From contig NZ_CP117709.1 of the NCBI RefSeq assembly GCF_028622875.1, positions 868,001 to 932,000 on the forward strand: a stretch of 64,000 nt of DNA. The letters are read 5' to 3'. How positions within the stretch are numbered: the stretch's first letter is position 1; each line of letters starts with the position of its first letter. The notes under the pieces were generated by a model that saw only the letters and a list, made by a program, of their open reading frames with translations, was not told where the DNA came from and did no database searches. This document shows positions 8,786-17,700 of the stretch, one piece after another. Source of the DNA: Streptomyces sp. MMBL 11-1 (GTDB lineage Bacteria > Actinomycetota > Actinomycetes > Streptomycetales > Streptomycetaceae). The translations under genes and the position numbers were made by a program.

Positions 8786-9064
8786 TGTTCGCCCGCCGCC
8801 GCATGGGCGCTGCACGGCGACACATCGGAGGACTTCGCGCCGGTCAAGGTGGAGAGCGCGGCGGCGGGGGCGATGAACGGGTACGCCCGCTACCAGGCGC
8901 CGGTGACGGCCGAGGAGGTCGCCGCCTCCGCGATGATCGCCGATCCGCCGCGGCTGCTGGACATCTGCGCCCCGTCCGACGGCGCCGCCGCCCTGGTGTT
9001 GTCCGGCATGGAGTTCGCTCGGCGTCACGGGGCGCGTGATCCGGTGCGGATCCGGGCCGCCCCC
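8786..9064 (+). pseudogene. Remnant of a thiolase-superfamily (lipid-transfer/SCP-x type) gene
   Basis: In one plus-strand frame the translation reads HGDTSEDFAPVKVESAA, then YARYQAPVTAEEVAASAMIA, then DPPRLLDICAPSDGAAALVL. This is the central stretch of SCP-x/lipid-transfer-type thiolases (tSEDFa-vaV ... PVTaEEVlaS-MIADPLRLLD-sp-sDGAAAlvl). Neither the N-terminal catalytic-cysteine half nor the C-terminal catalytic half is present; the frame has an in-frame stop shortly upstream (near 8752) and ends at 9091 in unrelated sequence. About 93 codons are recognisable. It therefore looks like an internal fragment of a decayed gene. A tiny expressed protein is possible but there is no ribosome site at a sensible start. 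Confidence 0.75.
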
Positions 9065-9138
9065 ACCAGGTTTTCCCTGCCCTTTACTTGACGGGGCGTC
9101 ACCGCCGCAGAACACTCGGGGCCCGGTCCGCCGGACGA

Positions 9139-9180
9139 CGTGCGGCCCGTACCCCTGTCGGCGGGGGTACGGGCCGCACG
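9139..9180. terminator. Strong hairpin terminator downstream of the conservon
   Basis: A 17-bp perfect stem (CGTGCGGCCCGTACCCC with its complement at 9164-9180) and an 8-nt loop, 22 bp beyond the cvnD stop. It can stop transcription from both directions. Confidence 0.85.
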
Positions 9181-9201
9181 CGTGCCGGGACCGTCCCCGG
9201 C

Positions 9202-9810
9202 TCAGGTGGCGACGGGTTCGCGGGCCCGTGCCGCGCGCTCCAGGGCATGCTCCACGACCGCGACGAGGACGTCGCGCACGGAGGCCCGGTCCCGCGCGTC
9301 GCAGACGAGCACCGGGACCTCCGGGTCGAGGTCGAGGGCGGCCTGCACGGTCTCCGTCGGGAACCGCTCGGCGTCCTCGAAGGTGTTGACCGCGACCGTG
9401 AACGGGATCCGCCTGCGCTCGAAGTAGTCGACCGCGGCGAAGCAGTCCTCCAGACGCCGGGTGTCGGCGAGGACGACCGCGCCCAGGGAGCCCTGGGCCA
9501 GCTCGTCCCACAGGAACCAGAAGCGGTCCTGGCCCGGCGTGCCGAACAGGTAGAGGACCAGGTCCTCCCGCAGCGTGATCCGGCCGAAGTCCATCGCGAC
9601 CGTGGTGGTGGTCTTGGACTCGACCCCTTCCAGGTCGTCCACCGGACGGCCCGCCTCGCTGAGGCGCTCCTCGGTGCGCAGCGGCCGGATCTCGCTGACC
9701 GCGCCGACCGCGGTCGTCTTGCCGACGCCGAACCCGCCCGCCACCAGGATCTTGAGGGTGACGGGCTCGACGTGCCGCTGCTTTCGGCGGCTAGAGCGCC
9801 CGAAGGCCAT
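9202..9810 (-). CDS. cvnD: Conservon small GTPase CvnD
   Basis: A 202-residue Ras-like GTP-binding protein, the output component of a conservon, a membrane-associated complex likened to eukaryotic G-protein-coupled signalling. The P-loop GGFGVGKTT is at residues 25-33, the switch II region reads YLFGTPGQDRFWFLWDEL, and the base-recognition motif is AVNTFEDA (NxxD type). It starts at ATG 9810, inside the end of cvnC (20-bp overlap), so the two are translationally coupled. It is the last gene of cvnA-B-C-D; no cytochrome P450 (cvnE) follows as in some conservons. A strong hairpin closes the operon. Identification is secure; which process it controls is unknown. Confidence 0.95.
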   Translation of the reverse strand: MAFGRSSRRKQRHVEPVTLKILVAGGFGVGKTTAVGAVSEIRPLRTEERLSEAGRPVDDLEGVESKTTTTVAMDFGRITLREDLVLYLFGTPGQDRFWFLWDELAQGSLGAVVLADTRRLEDCFAAVDYFERRRIPFTVAVNTFEDAERFPTETVQAALDLDPEVPVLVCDARDRASVRDVLVAVVEHALERAARAREPVAT

Positions 9811-10228
9811 GGATAACCTCGCGAAGAATGTTCACGTCCGGCAGCTCGGCCGGCGGAACGGGACGGGTGACGTGCACCAGCTCGTCCTCGACGAGGTCGC
9901 CGACCAGGACCCGTACCACCCCTACGGGGAGGTCGAGTTCGGCGGCGAGCTCGGCAATCGACTGGGGCCTGTCGCTGCAGAGTTCGACGATCGCCACATG
10001 TTCGGGGGCGAGCGTCTGGTCCCGGCCGGGATCGTCGGCGGCCGGTTCCGGCACGACGAGCGCGATCAGGTCGAGGCGGTGACGGGAGGCGCTGCTGGTG
10101 CGCCCGCGGGTCATCGCGTACGGGCGGACCACCGGTCCCGCATCCGCGTCGTACCACCGCGAGACCTGGGGGTCCGTCGACCCGTCCGTGGATCCGGGGC
10201 CGGTGCCCCGGGGGGAGTCGGCGCTCAT
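9791..10228 (-). CDS. cvnC: Conservon protein CvnC (DUF742)
   Basis: A DUF742-family protein of about 145 residues with a winged-helix-like fold, one of the two small partners of the CvnA kinase. The diagnostic stretch is RPYAMTRGRTS followed by LDLIALV, and later ELAAELDLPVGVVRVLVGDL and the family-typical C-terminus PDVNILREVIHGLRAL. The start is uncertain: ATG 10228 is given, but GGAGG is placed better for the in-frame GTG at 10237, and a further GTG at 10243 overlaps the cvnB stop as GTGA. The N-terminal 25 residues are Ser/Gly/Asp rich and probably disordered. Its stop lies inside cvnD. Confidence 0.93.
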   Translation of the reverse strand: MSADSPRGTGPGSTDGSTDPQVSRWYDADAGPVVRPYAMTRGRTSSASRHRLDLIALVVPEPAADDPGRDQTLAPEHVAIVELCSDRPQSIAELAAELDLPVGVVRVLVGDLVEDELVHVTRPVPPAELPDVNILREVIHGLRAL

Positions 10229-10239
10229 GCCCGCCACGC

Positions 10240-10683
10240 TCACCCTCCGGCGGGCAGACCGGTCGTCCGTGGGGCGTTGGCCAGATGGGCCCCCACGCGC
10301 TTGACCATCAGGGTCATCTCGTACGCGACCTGGCCCACGTCGGAGTCGGCGTCCGCCAGGACCGCGAGACAGCTTCCGTCGCCGGCGGCCGTGACGAAGA
10401 GGAACGCCTCGTCCAGTTCGACGACGGTCTGGCGCACCCTGCCCGCGTCGAAGTGGTGGCCCACGCCCTTGGCGAGGCTGTGGAACCCGGAGGCGACGGC
10501 GGCGAGATGCTCGCTGTCCTCTCGGGTCAGGTCCGCCGACGCGCCGGTGGCGAGTCCGTCGCTGGAGAGCACCAGCGCCTTGCGGATGCTGGCGACGCGC
10601 TGGACGAGTTCGTCGAGCAGCCAGTTCAGTTCGCCCGAGCCGTGGCGTGCGGGGTTGGGTGCTGCGGCGTTCGGTGCGGTCAT
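10240..10683 (-). CDS. cvnB: Conservon roadblock/LC7 protein CvnB
   Basis: A 147-residue roadblock/LC7-domain protein, the MglB-like partner and possible GTPase-activating factor for CvnD. After a short Ala/Pro/Asn leader, the core reads LNWLLDELVQRVASIRKALV, LSSDGLATGASADL and FLFVTAAGDGSCLAVLAD, the normal alternating strands and helices of this fold. Its ATG overlaps the cvnA stop as ATGA (10680-10683), and its own stop is 11 bp from the cvnC ATG, so all four conservon genes form one coupled operon. Length and sequence are standard. Confidence is high. Confidence 0.95.
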   Translation of the reverse strand: MTAPNAAAPNPARHGSGELNWLLDELVQRVASIRKALVLSSDGLATGASADLTREDSEHLAAVASGFHSLAKGVGHHFDAGRVRQTVVELDEAFLFVTAAGDGSCLAVLADADSDVGQVAYEMTLMVKRVGAHLANAPRTTGLPAGG

Positions 10684-13600
10684 CGACCGTCCCCTCCCGG
10701 AGTGGTTCCTGGTGCTGTGCCACCGGGGCCGACGGAGTCCTCGGTGTTCGCGGTGGTTTCGGTGTTCTGAGTGCGATCGGCGGGTTCGGCGGCGTTCTCC
10801 CGACGGCCGCGCTGCCAGCCTCGCTGGAGCGAGGCCATACGGTCGCGTACTTCGTCGGCGTCGCGTTCGGCGTCGTCGAACGTGTCGACGGGCGCCCGCT
10901 GCGGAGTCCGGTCCGCGGAGTCCTCCCGGAGCTGGCGGGCGAGGCTGGCCTGCCGGACCCGCCGGGGCAGTCCGCCCACGGTGTCGGGCGCCGGTGCACC
11001 GGCCGGCGGCGGGGCCCCGTCGTGCCGTGGCTCCGCGGCGCGGGAGGGCTCTGTGACGCGCGGTGCTTCCGTGGCACGGGACGGCTCTGCGGCGCGGGAG
11101 GCCTCTGGTGTGCGGGACGGCCCTGGTGTGCGGGACGGCTCTGCCGTGCGGTGGGCGGCGGCTCGTACGGTCCAGGGCGCGTCGGAGGTCCGGGACCTGT
11201 CGGCCGCCTCGGGCGTCCGGCCGGCGGTGTGCGGGACCGGGCCGGTGGCCTGAGCGGCGGTCTCGGCCGGGTCGTCGAGCGGGGCGTCGCCCAGGTCTTC
11301 GACCCGGCGGCCCCGGTCGGTGACCAGCGCCGGCGGGGTACGGCGCGGCAACGGGGAGGGGCCCGCGGGGCGCATCGGGCGTACCTCCGCCGTGGGCTCG
11401 TCGCCGTGGTCGCGGGCCTGCTGGTGCTGGTCCGGGCCGGTGGCCCGGCGCGCGCCGGGCTCGTCGCGGCGGGGCTCGCGGTCGCCCTCGCGGCGCAGGT
11501 CCCGGGCGCGGAAGATGCCGCCGCGCTCGCTCTCGGTGTCCTCCAGATCGGAGACGCCGTCCAGGACGGGGCCGTGGGCCGGGTCCAGGGCCGGATCCGG
11601 TGAACGGTCCAGCGGGTCGCCGGCGAAGTCCAGGGGGCCGACCGGGGCCTCCAGCTCGACCGGGCCGTCCAGCACGCCCGGTCCGGTGAGCCCGGTGGGC
11701 ACCGGGGCCAGGACCGCGGACCTGCCGTTGACGCGGCGCTCCCCGCCCGGGGCCGTGCCCTGCGCGCCCTGCGCCGCGTCGGAGTTCCGGCCGCCGCCGA
11801 TCGCCCGCTCGGCCCGGCGGTCGAGGCGGAACCCGGTGCCGTGGGTGTCGGGGGCGTCGGTGAGCAGCGCCGCGGGGATGAACACGACCGCGGTGGTGCC
11901 TCCGTACGGCGACTTCTGCAGGGAGACGCGGACGTTCTGCCGCTGGGCGAGCCGGCTGACGACGAACAGGCCCAGCCGGTCGGTGTCGGAGAGCTCGAAG
12001 TCGGGGGTCTCGGCGAGCCGCAGGTTGGCGTCGAGGAGGATCTCGGGGGCCATGCCGAGGCCCCGGTCGTGGATTTCGAGCGTGAAGCCGTTGGAGACGC
12101 GTTCGCCGTGCACCTGGACCGCGGTGTGCGGGGGTGAGAAGACGGTGGCGTTCTCCAGGAGTTCGGCGATCAGATGGGTGAGGTCGGCGACGGCGGGGCC
12201 GCCCACGCCGATCCGGGCGAGGCGCCGGACCTCGATGCGTTCGTAGTCCTCGACCTCGGCGACGGCGGCCCGCACGACGTCCATCAGCTGGATCGGCTTG
12301 CGCCACTGGCGGGAGGGGGCGGCGCCGGAGAGGATCACGAGGCCCTCGGCGTGGCGCCGCATGCGGGTGGTGAGGTGGTCGAGGCGGAACAGGTCGGCCA
12401 GTTCGTCGCCGTTCTCGGTACGGCGCTCCATCGCGTCCAGCAGAGTGAGCTGACGGTGCAGGAGGACCTGGTTGCGGCGGGCGAGGTTGACGAAGACCTC
12501 GGAGACACCGCGCCGCATGTCCGCCTGCTTGACCGCGGCCTCGACGGCGGCCCGCTGGAGGGTGTTGAGCGCCTGTCCGACCTGGCCGATCTCGTCGGGC
12601 TCGTAGCTGAGGTGCGGGGCCTCGGTCTCGACGTCCACCTGCTCGCCCGCGGCCAGCCTGCGCATGACGCTCGGCAGTCGGACGCCGGAGACCTCGTGGG
12701 CGTCCTTGCGCAGCCGGGAGAGGTCGCGGACGAGTTGACGGCCGATGCGCACGGAGACGAAGACCGAGACGATCAGGGCCAGGAAGCCGAGGACTCCGGC
12801 GATCCCGGCCTGGACGAGGACCCGGTACGCGGCCGGTTCGGCGCGGTCCTGGAAGCGGTTGCCCATCTCCGTGGCGTCGTTCGCCAGCCGGTCGAGGACG
12901 GGCACGGCCGACTCCTCCCAGCGGTCGGCGTCGACGGCACCGGGGCGTTTCGCCGGACCGGCGGCGATCAGTGCGTCCTCGGCGGTGCGCAGCGGCTCGG
13001 TGTCGGGGCTGCCCCAGAACTGCTCGACACGTCGGCGCTCCGCGACGGGCAGGTGCTCCAGGCTGACCTCGTAGAGCAGCTCGCGCCGGGCCACGAGGCC
13101 GGATATCTGGCGCAGTTCGGAGGTGGTGAAGCGGCCCGCGATGAGGCCCGAGGCGATCAACGCGTCCTCGCGGGAGAGCATCTCCCGGGCCCGGGAGACC
13201 CCGACCAGGGCCCGCATCTGCTGGTCCATCGACACGTTCTCCAGGGGGTGGAGTCCGTTGAGGAAGCGGTACGAGGGGTCGACGAGGCCGTTGTAGAAGT
13301 CCAGCGCCTTCGCCCGGCTGATGGTGCGCTTCTCGACCGATACGCGCAGGGCGTCCAGGCCGTCGACGGCGCTGAGGATCGCGTCCAGGCGCGCGGCGTC
13401 GGAGGCGGTCAGCGCCTCTCGGACGTCCTGCTCCCGGGCGTTCTCCCTGACCTCGCCCACGATGCGGTCGGTGGCGGCGCGTTGGCCCATGAGGACGGGG
13501 AGCGCGTCGGAGGCCCGGGGGTCGGCGAGGAAGACCAGCGTCTGCCGTCGTTCGGCCTGGACGGCGCGGACGGCCTCCTCCAGCGGGTGGCCGACCTTCT

Positions 13601-13745
13601 CCACGATGGATCCGGCGCTCATCAGTTCGCCGGCCTGCCGGCCGGTGATGTAGGTCGCGAACACCCAGAGGCCTGTGAGGGAGACGAGCGGCACCAGCAG
13701 CAACGCCACGATCTTCCTGCGGATGGACTTCCCGCGAAAGCGCAT
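10680..13745 (-). CDS. cvnA: Conservon sensor histidine-kinase-like protein CvnA
   Basis: A 1021-residue membrane sensor, the input of the conservon. Membrane helix 1 (KIVALLLVPLVSLTGLWVFA) covers residues about 11-30 and helix 2 (GIAGVLGFLALIVSVFVSV) about 305-325; the extracytoplasmic part between them is a nitrate/nitrite-sensor (NIT)-like helical domain. A HAMP-like segment and a dimerisation helix pair follow (NLARRNQVLLHRQLTLLDAM). The ATPase N-box LIAELLENATVFSPP is near residue 525 and the G1 box DRGLGMAPE follows. The last 400 residues are a disordered Pro/Arg/Thr/Ala-rich tail with repeated SRTP/EPSR elements. ATG 13745 is preceded by GGGGGAGG, rather close to the start. No typical phospho-acceptor His motif is obvious, as in other CvnA proteins. 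Confidence 0.94.
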   Translation of the reverse strand: MRFRGKSIRRKIVALLLVPLVSLTGLWVFATYITGRQAGELMSAGSIVEKVGHPLEEAVRAVQAERRQTLVFLADPRASDALPVLMGQRAATDRIVGEVRENAREQDVREALTASDAARLDAILSAVDGLDALRVSVEKRTISRAKALDFYNGLVDPSYRFLNGLHPLENVSMDQQMRALVGVSRAREMLSREDALIASGLIAGRFTTSELRQISGLVARRELLYEVSLEHLPVAERRRVEQFWGSPDTEPLRTAEDALIAAGPAKRPGAVDADRWEESAVPVLDRLANDATEMGNRFQDRAEPAAYRVLVQAGIAGVLGFLALIVSVFVSVRIGRQLVRDLSRLRKDAHEVSGVRLPSVMRRLAAGEQVDVETEAPHLSYEPDEIGQVGQALNTLQRAAVEAAVKQADMRRGVSEVFVNLARRNQVLLHRQLTLLDAMERRTENGDELADLFRLDHLTTRMRRHAEGLVILSGAAPSRQWRKPIQLMDVVRAAVAEVEDYERIEVRRLARIGVGGPAVADLTHLIAELLENATVFSPPHTAVQVHGERVSNGFTLEIHDRGLGMAPEILLDANLRLAETPDFELSDTDRLGLFVVSRLAQRQNVRVSLQKSPYGGTTAVVFIPAALLTDAPDTHGTGFRLDRRAERAIGGGRNSDAAQGAQGTAPGGERRVNGRSAVLAPVPTGLTGPGVLDGPVELEAPVGPLDFAGDPLDRSPDPALDPAHGPVLDGVSDLEDTESERGGIFRARDLRREGDREPRRDEPGARRATGPDQHQQARDHGDEPTAEVRPMRPAGPSPLPRRTPPALVTDRGRRVEDLGDAPLDDPAETAAQATGPVPHTAGRTPEAADRSRTSDAPWTVRAAAHRTAEPSRTPGPSRTPEASRAAEPSRATEAPRVTEPSRAAEPRHDGAPPPAGAPAPDTVGGLPRRVRQASLARQLREDSADRTPQRAPVDTFDDAERDADEVRDRMASLQRGWQRGRRENAAEPADRTQNTETTANTEDSVGPGGTAPGTTPGGDGR

Positions 13746-14255
13746 GGCCTCCCCCAGATCGGCCCCGCACCGCGGGGGTGGTCTTCTCCCGGTCGTCCTC
13801 GGCCCTGCCCTGCCCCGCCGCGCACCGTGCGTACACCGGCGCGCATCGGGCTGACGCGGGCGAGGTCCGTCCTGCGTCAATAAACGGCGCGAGCCTACTA
13901 CTGACCCAGAGACAACTCGAAGACACGTCCGGATGGTTTTCAGCCGCCCAGCTTGGACTTGATCATGAGTTGTCCCGGTTTTCCCGGAGATGAAATTCGC
14001 GAAAGCGACAGAGGGCACCGGCCGGACCCGTCGGTACCGGCATGTATCAGTTGGCTGGATTTTTTCGCTCCGTGACCTTCTGTTCCCTGCGGGCGCTTTT
14101 CAGGGGAATCTTCGGGACGGGTGGTTCGTCCATGTGTACGGGGTAGGCGCACGGTGGGGTCGTGCGCGGCAGGACGGACGTGTTCCGCCCGCGTAGAACC
14201 GGCGCAAGCCGGGCAGCCACCCTGAAGTCGGACAGTGGTGGGGAGTTGAAGGTCC
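13746..14255. other. Divergent intergenic region between cvnA and a small membrane gene
   Basis: 510 bp without a convincing gene. It must hold the conservon promoter and the promoter of the plus-strand gene; I could not assign either with confidence. Just before the plus-strand start, 14199-14212 forms a hairpin CCGGC-GCAA-GCCGG with a GNRA tetraloop. CCACC at 14217 can then pair with GGTGG at about 14237, so the leader of that gene may be structured. Confidence 0.5.
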
Positions 14256-14726
14256 TTGAGCACGCAGGAACGCGGAAGCAGCGGAGTACCGGCGGCCGCG
14301 GATACGGAAGCCGCGGACGGGGCGCGGGTCCCGCGGCAGTTGTGGGTGGAGGAGCCGGCTTCGAGGCGGCGGATGCCCGACGCGGTGCGAACGGCCGCCG
14401 TGCGCGCCGTGCTCATCCTGTCGCTGACGATCATCCAGGCGATGGTCGCCTTTCTGAGCACCTTGACCGGCTCCTGGCTGGCCTTCCCGATGGTGCTCAG
14501 CAGTGTGGCCAGCACGGTGGTCGCCACCTGGTCGGTGCTCGACGTCTGGGTGACCCGGCAGGTGTGGAACCAGCGCAACGGCGTGGTGTCCATGCCGAGC
14601 AGTTCGGCCCGGCAGATACGTCGTGAGCGGCGTCGGTCCCGCCGGGCCGAGCGGGCGGCCGAGCGGGACGGTACGGGCGGTGGCATAGCCGGCCGCCGGA
14701 AGGCCGGAGACCTCTCCCGGGCCTGA
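14256..14726 (+). CDS. Small membrane protein of unknown function
   Basis: A 156-residue protein with two adjacent hydrophobic segments: VRAVLILSLTIIQAMVAFLS (about residues 49-68) and WLAFPMVLSSVASTVVATWS (about 73-93). A short amphipathic stretch and a strongly basic C-terminus (RRERRRSRRAERAAER) follow, probably on the cytoplasmic side. It starts at TTG 14256 with GGAG/AAGG-like sequence a few bases upstream; ATG 14373 is an alternative that would remove the acidic N-terminus. It is transcribed away from the conservon and towards the SMC-like operon, with a terminator between. I recognise it only as the type of small protein commonly found beside streptomycete core genes. Confidence 0.7.
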   Translation: MSTQERGSSGVPAAADTEAADGARVPRQLWVEEPASRRRMPDAVRTAAVRAVLILSLTIIQAMVAFLSTLTGSWLAFPMVLSSVASTVVATWSVLDVWVTRQVWNQRNGVVSMPSSSARQIRRERRRSRRAERAAERDGTGGGIAGRRKAGDLSRA

Positions 14727-14729
14727 CCC

Positions 14730-14782
14730 GCGGACCGCCGCTACTGCGGTCCGCCGGGCGTCTCGGCCCTGCGGACCGCAGT
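14730..14782. terminator. Double, mutually exclusive hairpins between convergent genes
   Basis: GCGGACCGC (14730-14738) pairs with GCGGTCCGC (14746-14754). The latter can instead pair with a third copy at 14771-14779, giving a 12-bp stem ACTGCGGTCCGC/GCGGACCGCAGT (14743-14754 with 14771-14782). It would stop both the small membrane gene and the SMC-like operon. Confidence 0.75.
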
Positions 14783-14795
14783 ATGACGACAGGCC

Positions 14796-17700
14796 CTACG
14801 CGCCGGGCCGCGGTGCCGGGGTTCCGGCGGCCGGCTGCTCGTTCCGTTTGAACATACGGGTCGCCGTGATCTCGCCGTGGACCGTCTCTCCGTCCGGGTC
14901 CTGCTGCGGCAGACCGGGGCGCAGATGCTCCTCCACGCTGATGTACTTGAGCCCGGCCCTCAGGTCCGCGTCGTTGCGCAGCCGGATGACGAGGGGGAAC
15001 TCGGCGAGCGCGGTCGTGTCGAACAGGCCGGTCGTGTAGAGCAGTTGCACGCCCAGGGCGTCCGACACCGCCCGCTGGAGCTCCAGCAGGTACGTGGCGT
15101 TGGCGCGGCCGATCGGGTTGTCGAGGAACAGGGTGCCCGCGTGCCGGTGGCGGTCGCGGCCCCGGTCGTTGCTGCGCAGGGCCGCCATCGTGCAGTAGAG
15201 GGCGATGGCGGCGGTGAGCAGCTGACCGCCGGAGAAGACGTCGCCCATCTGCCCGACGGGGACGCGCTCGGCGCGCAGCACGGCGTCCGGCTTGAGGATC
15301 TCCACCGCGATGCCCTTGGGGCGCAGCGCCGCCTCGACCCCCCTCAGCAGCAGGGACATGCCGTCCCTGCGCAGGTCGGAGTTCTTCTTGAGGGCGGCGC
15401 GGGTCGCCTCGTCGACGACCTCGCCGAGGCGTTCGGTGAGGGTGGCCTGGTCGGGTTCCTCGAAGCGGATGCGGAGGAATTCCTGTCCCGACCACTCCCC
15501 CAGTCCTTCGGGGAGCTGGGAGAGCCGCTGGGCGGAGCGCAGGGTGGTGAGCGCCGAGTCGACCAGCCCGCGCAGCCGGTCGACGATCGAGTCGCGGTTG
15601 CGTTCCAGCTGGATCAGCTCGTCGGTGAGGACGCGCAGCCGGGGGGCGAAGGCGTCGGCCCACTTCTGGGCGTGCTCGGGCAGTGCGGAGGCGGGCAGCT
15701 CGCGGATCTGCTGGCGGGCCGGGGTGCGGACCTGTTCGTACCGGGTGGAGTTGGCGTGCCGGACGAGGACGTCACTCGCATCCCGGACGGCGCTCTCGGC
15801 GGCCGAGAGGTCGGCGTTGCAGCCGCGCAGGGAGCGGCGGGACTCGGCCGCGGACTGCCGGGCCTCCTCCAGGGTGCCGGGGTAGGGGCCGGGGTGCTCG
15901 GCCCCGTCCTCCGCCCCGTGGTCGCGCAGGAGGTCCCGCAGCAGGGCCGCGGTTTCGTCGAAGCCGCCGGCGGAGTCCTCGGCGGTGCGGTGGGCGTGCA
16001 GCAGCTCGCTGTGGGCGGCGCGGGCGGTGTCCAGGGCGCCGGTGGCGGCGGCCAGCTCGGCGGTGGCGGTACGCAGGAGGGTCTGGGCCTCCTCCGCGTC
16101 GGCCGGGACCAGGTCGTCCGACAGTTCGGTGTGGTGCTGCCGCTCGTCGTCGGGGGCGAGCCGCTCGGCCTCGCCGCGCAGCCGTCCCAGATGCTCGCTG
16201 GCGGTGGAGGCGCGGGTCTCCAGGAGCTGGACGTGTGCTTCGGCGCGGGCGGCGGCAGCCTGACGGGAGGGGCCGTCGGCGCCGTCGGTGCCCTCCAGGA
16301 GCTGGGCGGCGCGGGTGCGGACCTTGTTGGTGAGGCGGTCCAGCTCGGCGCGGGCGGCGCTCTCGTCGCTCTCGGCGCGGGCCTGTTCGGCGCGCAGGTC
16401 GGCGCCGACGCCGACCTTCTCGTAGAGCTGGGACGCGGCCCGGTAGGCCTCGCGCAGGGTGGGCAGGGCGGTGCGGACGGCGGTCTCATCGGGCTCGGGA
16501 AGGACTTCGGGGACGCCGGCGATCTCGGCGCGCTCGGCCCGCAGGGCGCGGGCGGTGCGGCGGGCGTCGTCGCCGGCGCGCTGGGCGGCCCTGCGGTCCT
16601 CGTCGGCGGCGCGTGCGAGGTCGAGGCAGACGGCGGCGCGGGCCTCGGACTCGGCGGCCTCGTCGACCAGTTCGCGCAGCCGGGCCTGCCAGCCGGCCCG
16701 TTCCCGCAGCCGGTGGGCGAGCCCGGCCAAGGCGTCGGCGGCGCGGCGGGCCCGCTGGGCGGCTTCCTGGCGCTCGTCGCGGACCCGGGCGGTGTCGGCG
16801 GCGGCCTCGTCGGCCTCGGCGCGGGCGGTGCGGGCCTCGGCGAGCACGGCCTCGGCCCTCTCGGCCGCCGTACGGGCGGTGGCGGCGGCCTCGGCCAGTT
16901 CGGTGAGCATGCCGGGCGGGCAGTCGGCGCGCCAGGAGCCGATGCGGGCGGCGAGGGCGCGGTCCCCGGAGAGGCGGGCGGCGAGCGTCCTGATGTCCTC
17001 GTCGCGGGCGGCGGCACGGCTGCGCAGCGCGTGGCGCTCCTCGTCGGCGGCGTGTTCGTCGTGCATGGCCGGGTTCGGCGGGACGAGGAAGACGCCGTCG
17101 TTGTGGGCGTCGGAGCCGGTGCCGGGGGCCGGGACGGGGGCGAGGAGGGCTGCGGCGGTGCCGACGGCCACGGCCGATCGAGGCAGCAGGGCCGCGCCGC
17201 CGAGGACCTCGCGGGCGCGGGTGTGGGCGTCGGGGTCGGTGATGACGACGCCGTCGACGAGCTCCGGGCGGGCGGCGAGGACGGCGGCGTGGTCGGCCGG
17301 GTCGACGGCCTGCGCCAGGTAGCGCCAGCCGGGCAGGGCGGGGATGCCGTGCTCGCCCAGATACTCGACGGTGGCGAGGACGTCGGGGCCGGGCGGCAGC
17401 AGCCCGCCCTCGCCGAGCGCGCCGAGGATGCGGGCGTCGTCGGCGGCGGCGGTGCGCAGGTCGAAGAGGCGGCGTTCGGCGGCGGCGACGGACTGGTCGA
17501 GGAGGTCGCGCAGCTCGTCGGCGCTGCGGTCGAACTCCTCGGCGGTCAGCGGCTGCTGGGCGGGGCCGGGCCGGCCGGCGAGGGCCACCGCGCGGTCGGC
17601 GGCCGGTTCGGCGGCGGGGGCCGGGCCGTCGTCGGTCACCGGGCCGGGGCGGGCTCCGGCACCCTGGGCCGGTCCGGACGGTTCGTCGGCCCCTTCCCGG

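Noticed and set aside
12174..13883. A 569-codon plus-strand frame opposite cvnA
   Set aside because: Antisense shadow with Gly/Val/Asp bias; the minus-strand CvnA motifs are unambiguous.
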